DNA of 64,000 nucleotides. It comes from QNZT01 sp964573205 (lineage in GTDB: Bacteria; Campylobacterota; Campylobacteria; Campylobacterales; QNZT01). The stretch is taken from NCBI GenBank assembly GCA_964573205.1, contig CAZNIT010000041.1, forward strand, positions 62,001 to 126,000. Reading direction: 5' to 3'. Position numbers and translations under genes: made by a program. Positions 7,354-15,842 of the stretch are shown here, one piece after another. The notes below the pieces were generated by a model. It did not search any database, was not told where the DNA came from, and saw only the letters and a list, made by a program, of their open reading frames with translations. Numbering within the stretch: position 1 is the stretch's first letter; each line of letters begins with the position of its first letter.

Positions 7354-8304
7354 ATGATAAAAACGATAAAAATAGCACTTGCGGTACTGATCTTATATAG
7401 TACCGTATATGCCAAAGACGACTCTCAACAAATTTCCGTAGCTACGGTAAACGGCGAAAGTATAACGAAAAACGAACTCGATCGAGCTACCGACGTTCTA
7501 GCGCCTAGAACTTTTTTTCATGCGAATCTTACCGACGAAAAGCGAAAAAGAGTCCAAAAAGAGGCTCTTGAGAAACTGATCGAAAGAAAACTTCTTCTGC
7601 AATATGCTAAAAAACAGGGAATAAAAGTAACGCAAAAAGAGTTGAACGAAAAAGAGAAAAAGATAGAAAAAGCTTTTAAAAATAAAGAGACTTTTCTAGC
7701 CGCGCTTAATAAAGCGAACTTTACGTACGAAACTTTCATAAAAGAGCTTAAATCCGACATAATAATAGATAAATTTTATGAAAAATATATTAAAACCACT
7801 TATAGTGACAACGAACTCAAAGAGTATTATGAAAAGAATAGATTCAAATTCAAAGAGCCCGAAAAGATAAAGGCTCGAATCATCTACGTCAAAAATGATC
7901 CGACCGATCCTAAAGGCAAACAAAAGGCAAGAAAAAAGATTGAAGAAGCTTACAAAAAAATTAAATCCGGTGAAAATTTTGCGGATGTAGCCGCGAAATA
8001 CTCCGACGCTATGAGCCGTATAAAAGGCGGAGAAATCGACTATACTCATAGAGGCAGACTTGATAGTGCGGTTGAAGACGTAGCATTTTCTTTGGATGTT
8101 TCACAAGTCAGCGACATCATAGAAAACGATAAAGGTTACTACCTCGTATATGTGGAAGGGAAAAAACCGCCGAAGCTCGTACCGTTTGAAGCTACGAAAC
8201 AAAAACTCAGAAAAGAGCTCGTCGCGAAATCGGAAAATCTGAAGAAAAAAAAGATTTTAGATAAATTAAGGAAAGAAGCAAAAATTCAAAAATTGGGTTA
8301 CTGA
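7354..8304 (+). CDS. Periplasmic peptidyl-prolyl isomerase, PpiC/SurA-type
   Basis: 316 residues with a cleavable signal (about 1-20, ending TVYAKDD). Residues about 25-165 form a charged, helical SurA-N-like chaperone segment. Residues about 170-275 form a parvulin domain with KIKARIIYVKND, ENFADVAAKYSDA, KGGEIDYTHRGRL and GYYLVYVEGKKPP. A Lys-rich helix ends the protein. It probably assists folding or delivery of the barrel or cytochromes across the periplasm. It lies 42 bases after the propeller gene and 23 before the barrel gene, clearly in one operon. Such isomerases are regular members of Geobacter-type cytochrome export loci. Confidence 0.88.
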   Translation: MIKTIKIALAVLILYSTVYAKDDSQQISVATVNGESITKNELDRATDVLAPRTFFHANLTDEKRKRVQKEALEKLIERKLLLQYAKKQGIKVTQKELNEKEKKIEKAFKNKETFLAALNKANFTYETFIKELKSDIIIDKFYEKYIKTTYSDNELKEYYEKNRFKFKEPEKIKARIIYVKNDPTDPKGKQKARKKIEEAYKKIKSGENFADVAAKYSDAMSRIKGGEIDYTHRGRLDSAVEDVAFSLDVSQVSDIIENDKGYYLVYVEGKKPPKLVPFEATKQKLRKELVAKSENLKKKKILDKLRKEAKIQKLGY

Positions 8305-8327
8305 GACGATAAGGGAAAAGATATATA

Positions 8328-10091
8328 ATGAGAGAGTTAAAAAGAGTTCGTGTACTGATCATCGGCAGCTCGCTTGCAATCTTGAGCAGTACATACATAT
8401 TTGCATATAGTAATACGTTCAGACCGAAAAGACTTTACGGTAAGTTGGAATATACCTTTTTACAAGAAAATTCCGATCTTACCCAAATGGACAGCAGATC
8501 ACACATACAAAGATATGAGCTTGGTTATGAAAACTATTACTATAGCCCGAATCTGTTTAAATACGATATATCCGGTACTCTCTATTTTAATCATACGACG
8601 ACATCTACGAACAACGGTGAAGACTTCACAAGAAATCTCAGAAATTTAAACTATAAAGCTTATCTCGATTTTATTCAAGGCTCAAAATTCCCTTTTACTC
8701 TTTTTGCCGAAAAATTAGATGTTCCTTTTGTAAGTCTTTTATCAACAAATACGATCTACTCCAATCAGAGTATTACAAAATACGGAATACACGGATCACT
8801 TAACTTGTTCGATCATTCCGTTAAATATTACGCCTCCACACAGGATACTAAAAACGAATACATCACAACCGACGAAAAGAGAAAAGATACGTTTTACTCG
8901 GTTAAAATCAGCAGAAATATGGAGCACTCTTATTACGGACTTAGCCTAAGTCACAGTATTAGAGACTACAGCAGAACCGCACTCTCGACAAACGGTGTAT
9001 CCAGATGGAAAGACGACTCGACGGAAGTGAGAGCCGATTATACTTGGAGACCTAGCAAAGTTTTGAATGTCAGAACATATCTAAAGTATTACGATAGCGG
9101 ATATTTCGACTTGAAAACATCCACCGCTAGTTTGGACGTATCTTGGAGACCTACGAGAAAATATAGCTCTAATTTCGGAGTTATCGCAGAAAACATCAAA
9201 GATAGTAACGCCTCCACCGACTATATTTCCATCTACGGGGGAGGAAACTATAATATAACCGATCATTTATCGACAAGTCACTATTTCACTCTTTTCAATC
9301 TTCACAGCGACAATTTTAAACAAAACTCCGGATCGATAAAAGTTGGTTTGGCATACAGAAACAAACTCGGCAAATATATGACCTACTATGTGGAGGGAGA
9401 TACGGAAGTAAAAGCTGAAAGAGGAGCGAACGATAAAGGCGATAACTATCTTTTGAACAAGGACTCCGTGGCTTACAACTTCGGTACCGGTTTCTCAAGA
9501 AAATTAAACAATATAAACTCTACCCTCAATACCAATATCAGACTGTATCTATACGACTCCAATATCGGTGAAAAAATCAACCGTTACACTCTATCATCAA
9601 GTATCTTGACTAGATTTAGTTCATCTCTTGTTAACAGTTTTTCGGTAAACTATAGTAAAGTGACTAGAAAATATAAATATTACAAATCCGTTGACAACCC
9701 CTCTTCGGATACGGAGATTTTAACATTGACCGAGAGAGTAAGTTATAACAAAACACTAGGTATTAATGGAAAACTGAATGCGAATATCGGAATTAGATAC
9801 TATATATCAAAATCACAAAATCGTGCGAATCCTTTTGCGGACATGAATTTGAATTATCTATTATGGCGAAACCTCGTCTTTAAAGCTAACGCGAGAGTCA
9901 CCAACGATCTATATTCGGGAAATACCGACTATACGGCATTTATGGGACTTGATTATCGTATTAGACAGCTTACGTTCTCAACCGGTGTCAGATATATGGA
10001 CAGACTTACCGATACGGATGATCAGTTCGGTCGTCCCGATACGGGATATGGAAGAAAAAATTTCTATGCGCAGATCAGAAGAGTTTTTTAA
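8328..10091 (+). CDS. Large outer-membrane beta-barrel protein (candidate conduit porin)
   Basis: 587 residues with a signal peptide (about 1-26, ending TYIFAYS). The mature chain alternates polar and aromatic residues throughout, for example KYGIHGSLNLFDHSVKYYAS and YTAFMGLDYRIRQLTFSTGV, as in transmembrane beta-strands. It ends in Phe (FYAQIRRVF), the C-terminal signature recognised by the BAM machinery. Length and strand density suggest roughly 20 or more strands. There is no heme motif, TonB box or plug domain. Lying between the isomerase and the second propeller, it most likely forms the outer-membrane channel for cytochrome export or electron transfer. Sequence similarity to a specific porin family cannot be judged here. 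Confidence 0.8.
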   Translation: MRELKRVRVLIIGSSLAILSSTYIFAYSNTFRPKRLYGKLEYTFLQENSDLTQMDSRSHIQRYELGYENYYYSPNLFKYDISGTLYFNHTTTSTNNGEDFTRNLRNLNYKAYLDFIQGSKFPFTLFAEKLDVPFVSLLSTNTIYSNQSITKYGIHGSLNLFDHSVKYYASTQDTKNEYITTDEKRKDTFYSVKISRNMEHSYYGLSLSHSIRDYSRTALSTNGVSRWKDDSTEVRADYTWRPSKVLNVRTYLKYYDSGYFDLKTSTASLDVSWRPTRKYSSNFGVIAENIKDSNASTDYISIYGGGNYNITDHLSTSHYFTLFNLHSDNFKQNSGSIKVGLAYRNKLGKYMTYYVEGDTEVKAERGANDKGDNYLLNKDSVAYNFGTGFSRKLNNINSTLNTNIRLYLYDSNIGEKINRYTLSSSILTRFSSSLVNSFSVNYSKVTRKYKYYKSVDNPSSDTEILTLTERVSYNKTLGINGKLNANIGIRYYISKSQNRANPFADMNLNYLLWRNLVFKANARVTNDLYSGNTDYTAFMGLDYRIRQLTFSTGVRYMDRLTDTDDQFGRPDTGYGRKNFYAQIRRVF

Positions 10092-10112
10092 AATTAATCA
10101 AGGCTGAAAAAT

Positions 10113-11129
10113 ATGAAAAAACAAATTTTTCTGATCATCGCGATTATTCCTTTGATCATCTACGCAAAACAGAACAAACCTTTTTGGCCCTCACCGCCGG
10201 AACCTACAAGAGTTACATACGAAAGCTCGATTACGAAAGCCGAAGATTTAAAGATAAAAAAAGGTTTTTTTACAAAGGTATGGGAGTTTTTTGCCGGAGA
10301 AGATAAAAAAAGATTAATAAAACCTTTCGGATTACATATCGATGACGACGATATAATATATATAAGCGACATCGCACTAAAAAACGTATTTATATTCGAC
10401 CGAAAACAGGGTAAAAAATTCTACATTACCGGCTCCGACAAAGAACCGTTTTTATCTCCTATGGATATAGATACGGACAAAAAAGGTAATATTTATATCT
10501 CCGATTCGGTTCGAGGTTTCGTTTATATCTTTAACAAAAACGGAAAATATGTTGGAAAAATCGGCGATAAGAAAATTCTTAAAAGACCGGTCGGTATCGC
10601 CGTTAATTCGAACACGAATCAAATATACATAGTCGATACCTTAAATTCGAATATACAACTCTTTTCACTTGACGCAAAACATTTAAAGACGATCGGAAGA
10701 CCGGGTACGAAGAACGGTGAATTCAATAAACCTACCTACATGAGCATCGATAAAAACGGCGATTTGTATATCTGCGATACGATGAATCATAGAATTCAAA
10801 TTTTTGACAAAAACGGTAAATATCTAAGAAAATTCGGAAAAATTGGAAATTCTATCGGTACTTTCGCAAATCCCAGAGGTATAGATATCGATCAAAACGG
10901 ATATATTTTTGTCAGCGATACGACATTTCATACCGTACAGATCTTTAATAAACAGGGAAAATTGATGCTTGTTTTCGGAAATTACGGAGAAAATGTCGGC
11001 GAATTCGCTATACCGGAAGATCTGGCTATCTCAAAAAACGACAAACTGTATGTCGCGGACTCTTACAATATGAGAGTTCAAGTATTTAAGTTATCGACAA
11101 AAGATGAAAAAGATCAAAGTAAAAAATGA
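10113..11129 (+). CDS. Second NHL-repeat beta-propeller protein
   Basis: 338 residues with a Sec signal (about 1-18, LIIYAKQ) but no lipobox, so it is probably soluble in the periplasm or outside the cell. Six blades are visible, for example IIYISDIALKNV, NIYISDSVRGFV, QIYIVDTLNSNI, DLYICDTMNHRI, YIFVSDTTFHTV and KLYVADSYNMRV. It is clearly paralogous to the propeller lipoprotein at 6127, including the shared region around GIAVNSN. It follows the barrel gene by 21 bases and overlaps the next gene by ATGA. Duplication on both sides of the barrel suggests two distinct docking or capping functions, perhaps one on each face of the outer membrane. Confidence 0.85.
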   Translation: MKKQIFLIIAIIPLIIYAKQNKPFWPSPPEPTRVTYESSITKAEDLKIKKGFFTKVWEFFAGEDKKRLIKPFGLHIDDDDIIYISDIALKNVFIFDRKQGKKFYITGSDKEPFLSPMDIDTDKKGNIYISDSVRGFVYIFNKNGKYVGKIGDKKILKRPVGIAVNSNTNQIYIVDTLNSNIQLFSLDAKHLKTIGRPGTKNGEFNKPTYMSIDKNGDLYICDTMNHRIQIFDKNGKYLRKFGKIGNSIGTFANPRGIDIDQNGYIFVSDTTFHTVQIFNKQGKLMLVFGNYGENVGEFAIPEDLAISKNDKLYVADSYNMRVQVFKLSTKDEKDQSKK

Positions 11130-11611
11130 ATAACAGAGATTTCCCCTTATTTTTTAAATCACTCTTATTTATATCTTTGCTTATAGTAAGCACGATAGAT
11201 TTACAAGCCGATGAGATTGAAAAGATAAAATCGACTATTACGGGTTATAATAACGGTATAATTTATGCTTCCAAAACGGACAAAAGTGATCATTTGAAAG
11301 CTTATGCGAATGAAAAGATCGTCATGAAGTTCCATCTGTGGCTAAAATCTTGGCATGACAACAATCTTTTTATGGATGCGAAAATCGACGATATAGCCTT
11401 TAAAAAGATCGACTTTAAAGACAAAAAGGCGATCGTAATTACACAAGAGAAGTGGATTTACCGATATATAGACATAAAAACGAAAAAAGAGGTACAGTCC
11501 AAAACGAAGATCGACTATAAAATGAGATATGAGCTTTCAAAGCCAAATTTAAAATGGATAATCCAAAAGATCGATGTTCTATCGGAAAAAAAGTCGAAAA
11601 ACGATTTGTAA
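11126..11611 (+). CDS. Secreted NTF2-like small protein
   Basis: 161 residues with an N-terminal hydrophobic signal (about 8-26, ending DLQADE). The body looks like a SnoaL/NTF2-type cone: a helix (KIKSTITGYNNGIIYASKTD), then strands such as DAKIDDIAFKKIDF, KAIVITQEKWIY and KMRYELSKPNLKWIIQKIDV. No catalytic residues can be assigned. Its ATG overlaps the stop of the propeller gene by four bases, so it belongs to the same operon and presumably to the same envelope complex. The family assignment rests on pattern only. Confidence 0.55.
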   Translation: MNNRDFPLFFKSLLFISLLIVSTIDLQADEIEKIKSTITGYNNGIIYASKTDKSDHLKAYANEKIVMKFHLWLKSWHDNNLFMDAKIDDIAFKKIDFKDKKAIVITQEKWIYRYIDIKTKKEVQSKTKIDYKMRYELSKPNLKWIIQKIDVLSEKKSKNDL

Positions 11612-11630
11612 ACTATTAACGAAATAGCAG

Positions 11631-11636
11631 TATAAT
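11631..11636 (+). promoter_or_regulatory. -10 box of ccsBA
   Basis: TATAAT at 11631-11636 lies 32 bases before the probable ATG at 11669, with no clear -35 hexamer. It suggests that the heme-lyase gene has its own promoter besides read-through from the propeller operon. Confidence 0.4.
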
Positions 11637-11668
11637 CATATGTTAAAATAAACTAAGAAGGGGTGATT

Positions 11669-14600
11669 ATGGGGATAATCAAAAAGATATGGTCATTTAT
11701 CATATCTATGAAATTGATGATCGTATTAGTTGCGATATATGCCGTCGCTATTGCGGCTGCAACATTTATAGAGAACGACTACGGAACCGAAACCGCATGG
11801 GCTTTAGTTTTTAAGACCAGATGGTTCGAGTTGCTTCAAATCGTACTTGCTCTTAACTTGATAGGCAATATCGTCAAATATAAAATTTATAAACCCAAAA
11901 AACTACCGTCACTCATATTTCACCTTGGATTTATAGTCGTTCTTATCGGTGCGGCGATGACCAGATATATCGGGTACGAAGGCGTGATGCATATTAGAGA
12001 AGGTATGAGCGAGAACAGAATGTTATCGTCCGAGGCTTTTTTACAAACAAAAGCCGTAAAGGGAAATTTGCAATATATAAACGAAAAACCGATTTTCCTC
12101 TCAGCGGCGGGCGGAAACGGCTTTGAACAAGTCACGGATATTGACGGAAAAGAGCTTACAGTCACTTTCAAAGACTATATAAAAAACGCGAAAAAAGCCG
12201 TAGTAGATGATCCAAACGGTAAACCTGCGATTTCGTTTATCGTAACGACTCCCTCCGGTCCGGAAACTTTTTTCCTTCTGGATAAAGACTCTACGAATAT
12301 CGGACCTTTTACCTTTTATCTCAATAAAACCCCGGATAAAACCAAAAGATATGTTCATATATATACAAAAAACGGAAAATTCTACTTTACCTCCAACAGA
12401 GATGTTAACTGGCTAACAATGGCCGATCAAAAAAGAGGAGTTTACAAAGCCGGCAAAGAGCATGAGTTCAAGGATAAACAACTATTAACTATCGATCGTG
12501 TCAATATCGTTCCAAAAGATATCAAAATTAAGGGCACGGTGAAAATCGTATCAAAAAAGGAGGCCGATAAAAACGTAAATCTCAAAACCCAAAGCGGTCT
12601 ATCCGCTCTTATAGTCGAAGTTGAATATAAAGATCAAAAGCGAGTGGTTCCTCTTATGGGAATGGGTCAGAGATTCAAAGGATATGAATCGAATGTAAAA
12701 TTCGATGATATCGATGTTACTCTCGAATGGGGATCAAAAGAGCTCTATTTACCTTTTTCACTATATTTAAAGGATTTTGTGATGGACAAATACGCAGGTT
12801 CGATGAGTCCCTCGTCTTACGAGAGTCACGTTATATTGATAGACGAGAAAAACGGTATTAAAAAACCGTATGAGATATATATGAATCATACGCTTACGTA
12901 CGGAGGTTATAAATTTTTTCAGTCTTCATACGATCAAGACGAAAAAGGTACCGTATTGTCAGTAAATCATGACCCCGGCAAATGGCCTACCTATATCGGT
13001 TATATAATGCTAGCGGTCGGCTTTTTCCTGAATCTGATCAGCCCTTACAGTAGATTCGGCAAACTTGCCAGGACAAGATACGGCAAGGTAAACTCTTTAT
13101 TGTTCGCTTCTCTAATCGCTCTGGCATCCTCATTTTCACAACCGCTTTATGCGCAAGATTCAAATGCTCATGACGGACATAATCACCCTGCGGGTATGCA
13201 CAACCCTACTAAAGAGCAGATAATAGACTATATAAAAAGAGTGGATAAAGATTATGCCGATAATTTCTCTTCCGTAATCATCCAAGATAGGGGTGGCAGG
13301 ATGAAACCGATCGATACCGTTTCAATCGATGTTTTAAATAAGATATACGGAAAATCCTCCATCTTCGGTCTCGACCACAATCAAGTATTCGTCGGAATGA
13401 CTACTTCTGCGGCTTATTGGCAAAGCATAGAGATGATAAAGGTTTCTCATCCGGGAGTTAAAAGCCTTCTTGGGATCGATGAAAATAAAAAGTATTTCTC
13501 GTTTAACTCCGTTTTCGATAAAAAAGGACAATACAAATTGGCAAAAGCCGTTTCAGAGGCACATAGAAAAAAACCTGCCGAACGTGGAAAGCTGGACAAA
13601 GATCTTATCAAAGTCGATGAGAGAATAAATGTCGCATATATGGTGTATCAAGGAGATATGCTTAGAGCGTTCCCGCTTGAAGGAGCACCTAACAACAAAT
13701 GGTATATACCCTCGGAGCTTGTAAAAATATTTCCACCGAAAGAAAAAGCTTATATGCAAAGACTCCTTGCCAAAAACTATCAAGGGGTTCAAAAAGCGAT
13801 GCAAACGGGTGATTGGACGGTTGCTAACGAAACTATCAACGAGCTAAAAGAGTATCAATCCAAAGTCGGTGCCGCCGTTATGCCGTCGCCGAATAGAGTA
13901 AAGATGGAGATTTTATACAATAAAATGAATATCTTTGACAAGTTGACTCTTGTATATCTCCTTTCAGGATTGATATTGTTAACTATTATCTTTATCAAGT
14001 TGGTAAAACCGAACCTCAATACTAAAACGATAACAAGAGTTATAATCGTAGTTATGATTTTAGGATTTATAGCTCATACCGTCAATCTCGGCATCAGATG
14101 GTACATAGGCGGACATGCACCTTGGAGCAACGGTTACGAAGCGATGCTTTACATATCTTGGACTACCGTTCTAGCCGGTCTCTCTTTTGCCAGACAATCG
14201 GACTTTTCAGTCGCTACTACTGCTATTTTTGCGGGATTGACACTATTTACCGCCCATTTGAGTTGGCTTGATCCTCAGATTACGAATATCGTTCCGGTTC
14301 TTAAATCCTACTGGCTTACGATTCATGTCTCGGTCATTACCGCAAGTTACGGATTTTTAGGTCTTAGCACCTTGCTTGGTTTCATAACGTTGATACTCTT
14401 TATTATGATTCGAAAAAACGGAAATCCGGCCGTTAACGAACAAATAGTATTAAATATTAAAGAGGCGACGAGAATTAACGAAATGTCCATGATTTTAGGT
14501 ATTTCGTTACTAACTGTCGGTAACTTTCTAGGAGGGGTATGGGCGAACGAGAGCTGGGGAAGATATTGGGGATGGGATCCTAAAGAGACTTGGACGCTTG

Positions 14601-14902
14601 TAACCATTTTGGTTTATACTATCGTTCTTCACATGAGATTCATACCCAAGGCGAATACGCCATATACGTTTGCTGCGGCTTCGGTTATAGCGTATAGCTC
14701 CGTTATCATGACATACTTCGGAGTAAACTACTATCTAAGCGGTATGCACTCTTATGCGGCGGGCGATCCGGTACCGGTTCCATCATGGATCTATTACGTT
14801 CTAGCTGTCGTAGCCGCCGTTATGTTTTTGGCATACGGTAAATCCGATGCTATAAAAAAAGTACAAATGAAAAAGGCAAAAGTGAAAGCTAAAGCGAAAT
14901 AG
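11669..14902 (+). CDS. ccsBA: Cytochrome c heme lyase, fused CcsBA (system II)
   Basis: 1077 residues. The N-terminal part is ResB/CcsB-like, with membrane segments at the start (KLMIVLVAIYAVAIAAATFI), near 75-95 and near 450, and a large periplasmic domain. The C-terminal third is CcsA-like with many membrane helices and the heme-handling WWD signature (GRYWGWDPKETW), plus conserved His in the surrounding helices. The enzyme exports heme and joins it to CxxCH cysteines in the periplasm. A GTG six bases upstream (11663) is in frame, but ATG 11669 has the better-spaced GGGG ribosome site. Its place inside a cluster encoding 39 heme motifs suggests a locus-dedicated lyase, as known for specialised CcsBA copies in Wolinella. 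Confidence 0.93.
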   Translation: MGIIKKIWSFIISMKLMIVLVAIYAVAIAAATFIENDYGTETAWALVFKTRWFELLQIVLALNLIGNIVKYKIYKPKKLPSLIFHLGFIVVLIGAAMTRYIGYEGVMHIREGMSENRMLSSEAFLQTKAVKGNLQYINEKPIFLSAAGGNGFEQVTDIDGKELTVTFKDYIKNAKKAVVDDPNGKPAISFIVTTPSGPETFFLLDKDSTNIGPFTFYLNKTPDKTKRYVHIYTKNGKFYFTSNRDVNWLTMADQKRGVYKAGKEHEFKDKQLLTIDRVNIVPKDIKIKGTVKIVSKKEADKNVNLKTQSGLSALIVEVEYKDQKRVVPLMGMGQRFKGYESNVKFDDIDVTLEWGSKELYLPFSLYLKDFVMDKYAGSMSPSSYESHVILIDEKNGIKKPYEIYMNHTLTYGGYKFFQSSYDQDEKGTVLSVNHDPGKWPTYIGYIMLAVGFFLNLISPYSRFGKLARTRYGKVNSLLFASLIALASSFSQPLYAQDSNAHDGHNHPAGMHNPTKEQIIDYIKRVDKDYADNFSSVIIQDRGGRMKPIDTVSIDVLNKIYGKSSIFGLDHNQVFVGMTTSAAYWQSIEMIKVSHPGVKSLLGIDENKKYFSFNSVFDKKGQYKLAKAVSEAHRKKPAERGKLDKDLIKVDERINVAYMVYQGDMLRAFPLEGAPNNKWYIPSELVKIFPPKEKAYMQRLLAKNYQGVQKAMQTGDWTVANETINELKEYQSKVGAAVMPSPNRVKMEILYNKMNIFDKLTLVYLLSGLILLTIIFIKLVKPNLNTKTITRVIIVVMILGFIAHTVNLGIRWYIGGHAPWSNGYEAMLYISWTTVLAGLSFARQSDFSVATTAIFAGLTLFTAHLSWLDPQITNIVPVLKSYWLTIHVSVITASYGFLGLSTLLGFITLILFIMIRKNGNPAVNEQIVLNIKEATRINEMSMILGISLLTVGNFLGGVWANESWGRYWGWDPKETWTLVTILVYTIVLHMRFIPKANTPYTFAAASVIAYSSVIMTYFGVNYYLSGMHSYAAGDPVPVPSWIYYVLAVVAAVMFLAYGKSDAIKKVQMKKAKVKAKAK

Positions 14903-14918
14903 CTTAATTAAATGATCT

Positions 14919-14940
14919 GAAGCGGTTAAAATTCCGCTTC
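14919..14940. terminator. Hairpin between convergent ccsBA and barrel gene
   Basis: GAAGCGG (14919-14925) and CCGCTTC (14934-14940) pair perfectly around an 8-base AT loop. The barrel gene's stop codon lies in the loop. It is placed to end transcription from one or both sides, though no long U-run follows. Confidence 0.45.
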
Positions 14941-15726
14941 TATTCCTATATTTAATCCCCACATCGAGTTACTATCGCTTTTTGCGAGATAATTTACCAA
15001 ATCGACATATATCCCGCTATTTGAGAAAGTATAGTATTTGGCACCTAAACCGTAACTAAATCCCGCACCGTTGACTTGATCTCCCTGCAAGTTGGAACTT
15101 CCGTAACCAAGCAGTCCGTAAAATTGCAAATCCTCGTTCAAATTATAGTTGGGCCTTAAATAGAAAGCTACATTTTTGAACTTAGTCTCGTCAGCTTCGT
15201 TAACTATCCCGTAAGTTCCTCTTACCTCCGCAAAAAGATGTTCGAAGATGTTATAACCGAACTTCAACATAAATCCGATTTGTCTATCTTGGGTATCTCT
15301 GTTAGCGAAAATCGTTGCGGTATCTTCACTATCGATTCCAAGTGCACACAGACCTAAGCCTATGTAAAAATTGTTGCGTTTAAATCCTTTTTTCAACCCT
15401 TCGCTTAAAGCATTTTTCCAAAAACCGCCGCTTTCATCCAAAGTCCGTTTTTTACCGAAGTCAAAAACCTTTTTATGGCCGGTTGGTTTTTTTGTTTGCG
15501 TCATATCCTTCGTAACCGAAGGTATGTTCGTACTTTTTTCTTTTGTTTCGGTATCAACCGGTTTGAGAAGAGACTCTTTTTGCTTCGCGGACGGTTCTTT
15601 TATCACGGCTTGCGCTTTTTTCATATCTTCCGCATCGTAATCGGTCTTGCTTTTCATAAGTGGGCCGCCACAAAGAACGGAAGATAGCGCCACCAATGAA
15701 ACCAAACTATATTTTAAATTTCTCAT
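14926..15726 (-). CDS. Small outer-membrane beta-barrel protein (OprF/OmpA-barrel-like)
   Basis: 266 residues with a signal peptide (about 1-19). A natively charged linker of about 80 residues (Lys/Glu/Pro-rich) is followed by an eight-strand-like barrel: NFYIGLGLCALGI, QIGFMLKFGYNIFEHLFAEV, FYGLLGYGSSNLQG, FSYGLGAKYYTF, and the C-terminus NIGIEAEF ending in Phe. It is paralogous to the barrel at 39167: both have the short mature N-terminal motif DYDxxDxxxA and the same strand order. It lies between the two halves of the cytochrome region, convergent to ccsBA and with its own promoter. A part in electron transfer is possible but not shown. A structural OmpA-like role is equally likely. Confidence 0.75.
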   Translation of the reverse strand: MRNLKYSLVSLVALSSVLCGGPLMKSKTDYDAEDMKKAQAVIKEPSAKQKESLLKPVDTETKEKSTNIPSVTKDMTQTKKPTGHKKVFDFGKKRTLDESGGFWKNALSEGLKKGFKRNNFYIGLGLCALGIDSEDTATIFANRDTQDRQIGFMLKFGYNIFEHLFAEVRGTYGIVNEADETKFKNVAFYLRPNYNLNEDLQFYGLLGYGSSNLQGDQVNGAGFSYGLGAKYYTFSNSGIYVDLVNYLAKSDSNSMWGLNIGIEAEF

Positions 15727-15755
15727 ATTAAACCTTACGAAATTATGATTATTAC

Positions 15756-15761
15756 ATTATA
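15756..15761 (-). promoter_or_regulatory. -10 box of the barrel gene at 14926
   Basis: TATAAT on the minus strand (15761-15756) lies 30 bases before the ATG within a very AT-rich spacer. The -35 region is weak, as is usual in Campylobacterota promoters. Confidence 0.45.
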
Positions 15762-15842
15762 ACACATTAATTAACATATTTATAAAAAAATTATATTAAT
15801 ACTAAAATATTGACGACTCAAATACAAAGCAAAATTTATCAG

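Noticed and set aside
8328..10091. Barrel as a TonB-dependent receptor
   Set aside because: No plug domain or TonB box is visible and the length is explained by strands only.
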